From the NCBI GenBank assembly GCA_023136835.1, contig JAGLQN010000003.1, forward strand, positions 1-37,564: 37,564 nt of DNA. Direction: 5' to 3'. Of the stretch, positions 34,915-37,564 are shown piece by piece. The notes beneath the pieces are model-generated. The model made no database searches. It was not told where the DNA came from and saw only the letters and a program-made list of their open reading frames with translations. Position 1 is the first letter of the stretch; the number at the start of each line of letters is the position of its first letter. A program made the translations under genes and the position numbers. This DNA is from Candidatus Omnitrophota bacterium (GTDB lineage Bacteria > Omnitrophota > Gorgyraeia > Zapsychrales > Zapsychraceae).

Positions 34915-35100
34915 ATGGCAAAAAAAGGATTAATTGTTAAATCATCGAGGAAGCCGAAATTCTCGACAAGGCAATATAACCGCTGTAAACTCTGCGGCCG
35001 CTCTAAGGGATATTTGCGTCGTTTTGCGGTTTGCCGGATCTGTTTTCGTGAACTTGCCTGGCGCGGCGAGCTTCCCGGGGTTAAAAAGGCAAGCTGGTAA
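34915..35100 (+). CDS. rpsN: 30S ribosomal protein S14, zinc-binding type Z
   Basis: This 61-residue short form has two cysteine pairs (CKLC at 24-27, CRIC at 40-43) that bind zinc. [20 protein letters not shown] and the end [11 protein letters not shown] are diagnostic of the type Z S14. With the zinc form of L33 encoded at 13292, both optional zinc ribbons in the window are of the C+ kind. It lies in its usual place between rplE and rpsH. Confidence 0.96.
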   Translation: MAKKGLIVKSSRKPKFSTRQYNRCKLCGRSKGYLRRFAVCRICFRELAWRGELPGVKKASW

Positions 35101-35139
35101 TAAAACTCCGTCAGGGACGGAAGGGAGAAATTTGTAATT

Positions 35140-35535
35140 ATGTCATTAAATGACCCAATTAGTAATTTATTAACGATTATTCGAAACGGGGCCCGAGTCA
35201 GTAAGGAGACGGTAGATATTCCGGCTTCAAAGTTGATGGGAAGGATTCTTGAGATCTTTAAAGCCGACGGTTATATTGAGGATTTCCGGCTGATGAAGGA
35301 CAGCGTTCAGGGTTCTTATAAGGTCTATTTGAAATATGAAAATAAGGAATCGGTCATTATAGGTCTTAAGCGCGTATCACGTCCAGGTTTGCGTGTTTAT
35401 GCGCAAAGTGATAAAGTTCCGCGTGTCTTAAACGGAATGGGAACGGCGGTTATTTCTACTTCAAAAGGCATTATTGGTGACCGTGAGGCCCGCAAGATGA
35501 AAGTCGGAGGGGAAGTCTTGTGTTACGTTTGGTAG
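35140..35535 (+). CDS. rpsH: 30S ribosomal protein S8
   Basis: This is a 131-residue protein. It starts SLNDPISNLLTIIRNGARV and has SRPGLRVYAQSDKVPRVLNGMG and ISTSKGIIGDREARKMKVGGEVLCYVW. S8 organises the central domain of 16S rRNA and in Escherichia coli also represses the spc operon. A small 6-bp hairpin (35107-35112 with 35116-35121) lies next to its AAGGGAG site. Downstream a repeat separates it from rplF. Confidence 0.96.
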   Translation: MSLNDPISNLLTIIRNGARVSKETVDIPASKLMGRILEIFKADGYIEDFRLMKDSVQGSYKVYLKYENKESVIIGLKRVSRPGLRVYAQSDKVPRVLNGMGTAVISTSKGIIGDREARKMKVGGEVLCYVW

Positions 35536-35640
35536 TGGTTCGACGAGTTCCGCATTAAATAATGCAGGACTTACTTACCATCTGATGCGGCGAACCATCC
35601 TGAGCAAGCGACGAACGTAGTGAGGAGCGCGTCGAAGGAG
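35536..35640. repeat. Repeat-like hairpin insertion between rpsH and rplF
   Basis: TGGTTCG (35536-35542) and CCGCAT (35550-35555) pair with CGAACCA (35591-35597) and ATGCGG (35585-35590), leaving a 7-base bulge on the left arm. A competing small stem GCATTA/TAATGC lies at 35552-35565. The right part has CATCCTGAGCAAGCGACGAACG and GCGTCGAAGGAG, similar in style to the repeat at 9704-9865. It starts right at the rpsH stop and no open frame crosses it. Confidence 0.55.
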
Positions 35641-35682
35641 TCAAAACAAATAAGTTGCGATAAAGTTGTGGAGTTGTGAATT

Positions 35683-36222
35683 ATGTCAAGAACAGGTAAA
35701 AATCCAGTTGATTTGCCAAAAGGTGTGAAGGTTGACACTACGGCGAATAAAGTCTCGGTCGAAGGCCCAAAAGGCAAGTTAGACCTTAATATTCCCCATG
35801 GGGTCAATGTCGAATTTAAGGACGATAAGCTGACGGTTACACGTATTTCGGATGCCAAGCAAAACCGTTCTAACCATGGAACGATCCGCTCGCGTTTGGC
35901 TAATATGGTTGTTGGTGTCACGGATGGACACAAGAAAGATCTTGAGATCCAGGGGATCGGTTTCCGCGCCCAATTGCAGGGAAAAAAGATTGTATTTAAC
36001 TTAGGATTCAGTCATCCGGTTGAATTTGATGTTCCGGATTGTGTTACGGCAACCATTCCGACCCAGACTTCGATCACTATCGAAGGGCCTGATAACGTTA
36101 TGGTTGGGCAGATTGCCGCAAAGATCCGCGCTCTGAAACCGGTTGAACCTTATAAGGGAAAAGGTATTCGATACGTCGGGGAATTTGTCCGGAGGAAACA
36201 AGGCAAATCAGCAACAAAATAA
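35683..36222 (+). CDS. rplF: 50S ribosomal protein L6
   Basis: This is a 179-residue protein with two similar domains. It begins SRTGKNPVDLPKGVKVD. The C-terminal GPDNVMVGQIAAKIRALKPVEPYKGKGIRY is diagnostic. L6 lies near the sarcin-ricin loop and the factor-binding site. GTGGAG is nine bases before the ATG, downstream of the repeat, so the ribosome binding site is intact. Confidence 0.96.
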   Translation: MSRTGKNPVDLPKGVKVDTTANKVSVEGPKGKLDLNIPHGVNVEFKDDKLTVTRISDAKQNRSNHGTIRSRLANMVVGVTDGHKKDLEIQGIGFRAQLQGKKIVFNLGFSHPVEFDVPDCVTATIPTQTSITIEGPDNVMVGQIAAKIRALKPVEPYKGKGIRYVGEFVRRKQGKSATK

Positions 36223-36230
36223 GATAAGTC

Positions 36231-36599
36231 ATGAGTATAACTAAAGATAAAGAACAAAAAAGAATCGGAAGGCATAGAAGAATACGCAAGAAAATTGCAG
36301 GCACTGTTGACCAGCCAAGATTGTGTGTTCATAGAAGCCTCACGAATTTTTATGCCCAAATCGTTGATGATAGCGCAGGGAAAGTTTTATTCGGGATGTC
36401 AACACGCAATAAAGGTGTATCGAGTAAAGCCAAAGGCGGGGGTAATATTGCCGCTGCCTCAGTTCTAGGAGAAGCTTTTGCGGCTGAAGCCCAGAAAAAA
36501 GGGATCAAAAAAGTTTGTTTTGATCGCGGCGGTTACCTTTATCATGGCCGTATTAAGGCGTTTGCTGAAGGAGCACGAAAAGGCGGAATGGAGTTTTAA
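36231..36599 (+). CDS. rplR: 50S ribosomal protein L18
   Basis: This 122-residue 5S rRNA-binding protein has [40 protein letters not shown] and the end [28 protein letters not shown]. All family features are present and length is standard. Eight bases separate it from rplF and five from rpsE. Confidence 0.96.
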   Translation: MSITKDKEQKRIGRHRRIRKKIAGTVDQPRLCVHRSLTNFYAQIVDDSAGKVLFGMSTRNKGVSSKAKGGGNIAAASVLGEAFAAEAQKKGIKKVCFDRGGYLYHGRIKAFAEGARKGGMEF

Positions 36600-36604
36600 G
36601 GATT

Positions 36605-37297
36605 ATGAATAAAGAAAATACAGAACAGCCGGAAAATATCGAAGATCCAAAACAACAGGAAACTCCTGAGGTTGATTTTCAAGCAAAAGAAGCTTCTGGT
36701 GAAGAGAAAAAGGCGGATGAAAAGCAGGCTGATAAACAAGTAAGCAAGGCTCAAGAACCGCCAGCAAAGGCTCCCGAAGTCAAGGAAGCAAAAGTTTCGG
36801 GTTCAGGTCCAGAGACAGTTGCAAAAGAGCCGGAAGTATTGGAAACTGTTGAGAAGGTCATTTCTATTAACCGTATTACCAAGGTCACAAAGGGCGGCAA
36901 GAAATTATCGTTCAGTGCTTTAGTGGTTGTCGGTGATACGCGCGGTAATGTCGGCTATAGCTTATCAAAAGCTGCGGAAGTTTCCATTGCCATCCGCAAA
37001 GCCATGGCAACAGCAAAGAAAAATATGATTAAGATCCCGATGAAAGGAACGACAATTCCCCATGAGATTATCGGGCAGTGCGGCGGATCACGGGTCTTAT
37101 TAAAACCAGCTTCTGATGGAACCGGTGTTATTGCTTCAGGACCGGTACGTGCTGTATGTGACGGAGCCGGAATTCACAATATCTTAACAAAGTGCCACAG
37201 ATCTAATAATCCGATCAATGTTGTCAAAGCAACAATTGACGGACTTACTCGTCTTAAGACGAGGGGATCATTAAACGAAGAAGAAACGAGAGTTTAG
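36605..37297 (+). CDS. rpsE: 30S ribosomal protein S5 with long N-terminal extension
   Basis: This 230-residue S5 is about 65 residues longer than usual. Residues 80-218 are the conserved double-stranded RNA-binding and S5 fold: [60 protein letters not shown] and [13 protein letters not shown]. Residues 1 to about 78 are low-complexity and rich in Glu, Lys, Ala, Pro and Gln, probably disordered. ATG 36605 has AAGGAT next to it and directly follows rplR. No internal Met near residue 80 could serve as a normal start, so the extension appears genuine. S5 ensures decoding accuracy. rplO follows directly, without rpmD. Confidence 0.95.
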   Translation: MNKENTEQPENIEDPKQQETPEVDFQAKEASGEEKKADEKQADKQVSKAQEPPAKAPEVKEAKVSGSGPETVAKEPEVLETVEKVISINRITKVTKGGKKLSFSALVVVGDTRGNVGYSLSKAAEVSIAIRKAMATAKKNMIKIPMKGTTIPHEIIGQCGGSRVLLKPASDGTGVIASGPVRAVCDGAGIHNILTKCHRSNNPINVVKATIDGLTRLKTRGSLNEEETRV

Positions 37298-37298
37298 A

Positions 37299-37564
37299 AT
37301 GCAATTACAAGATCTAAAATCACCGAAAGGTTCACGAAAACGCAAGAAGATCGTCGGACGGGGCAGAGGATCGGGTCATGGAAAAACAAGCGGACGGGGC
37401 GAAAATGGTCAGAAATCGCGCAGTACAGGACGTTTTTTAGTCGGTTCTTCCGAAGGCGGCCAAATCCCTTTGATCCGCCGTCTTCCCAAAGTCGGTTTTC
37501 GTAGTAAGCGGCCGATACTTAATCAGATCGTTTCTTTGGCAAGACTCAATGAATTTGAGAACGG
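37299..37564 (+). CDS. rplO: 50S ribosomal protein L15 (cut by the window end)
   Basis: The first 88 codons of L15 are present. It starts [22 protein letters not shown] with the glycine/arginine-rich [20 protein letters not shown] tail that threads into 23S rRNA, then [15 protein letters not shown]. The ATG is one base after the rpsE stop. In most spc operons rpmD (L30) lies between them, but here there is no room for it. Confidence 0.95.
   Translation, partial: MQLQDLKSPKGSRKRKKIVGRGRGSGHGKTSGRGENGQKSRSTGRFLVGSSEGGQIPLIRRLPKVGFRSKRPILNQIVSLARLNEFEN

Noticed and set aside
1-37564. CRISPR arrays, prophage, insertion sequences or defence genes
   Set aside because: I saw no regularly spaced repeats, transposase, integrase or defence-type genes. 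The window is core housekeeping sequence apart from the small intergenic repeats.

Overview
The window is a tightly packed, almost entirely plus-strand block of housekeeping genes from a bacterium with an outer membrane. The first genes include a secretin and a PilP-like partner, which implies a diderm. Gene order, moderate G+C and the dispersed intergenic repeats are most like Candidatus Omnitrophota or a related candidate phylum. That placement is recalled from general knowledge, not tested, and I hold it at about even odds.

Layout. Positions 1-1849 hold the end of a type IV pilus/secretin operon (a gene tail, a PilP-like protein and a PilQ-like secretin). Positions 1956-9659 hold RNase G, ribosomal protein L21, the GTPase Obg, the proline enzymes ProB and ProA, NadD, a phosphohexomutase and a PlsC-type acyltransferase, several overlapping by 4-28 bases. 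A symmetric cluster of hairpins, a sigma70-like promoter and a structured leader precede rpsA (S1). A rho-independent terminator and tyrS follow.

From 13016 a promoter opens the chain tRNA-Thr, rpmG, tRNA-Trp, secE, nusG, rplK, rplA, rplJ, rplL, rpoB, rpoC. This runs directly into the str genes (rpsL, rpsG, fusA, tuf), then the S10 genes (rpsJ to rpsQ) and the spc genes (rplN to rplO). The window ends inside rplO. The L11-L10-rif-str-S10-spc clusters are thus contiguous over about 24 kb, so ribosome, RNA polymerase, elongation-factor and SecE/NusG production can be coordinated.

No new enzyme system or defence locus was seen. The unusual material lies in gene junctions. rpoC and rpsL overlap by 59 bases out of phase, with a near-consensus promoter embedded in a conserved RpoC motif just upstream. 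One dispersed repeat occurs as a full hairpin copy between rpsJ and rplC and as a half copy that supplies the apparent start codon of the pilP-like gene. Two further repeat-like insertions lie between plsC and rpsA and between rpsH and rplF. rpmA, rsfS and rpmD are absent from their usual places, and S5 carries a long charged N-terminal extension.

Stretches without a gene are short. The only one over 300 bases is 9660-10050, which holds the hairpin cluster, the promoter and the rpsA leader. Positions 1850-1955 hold nothing I can name.
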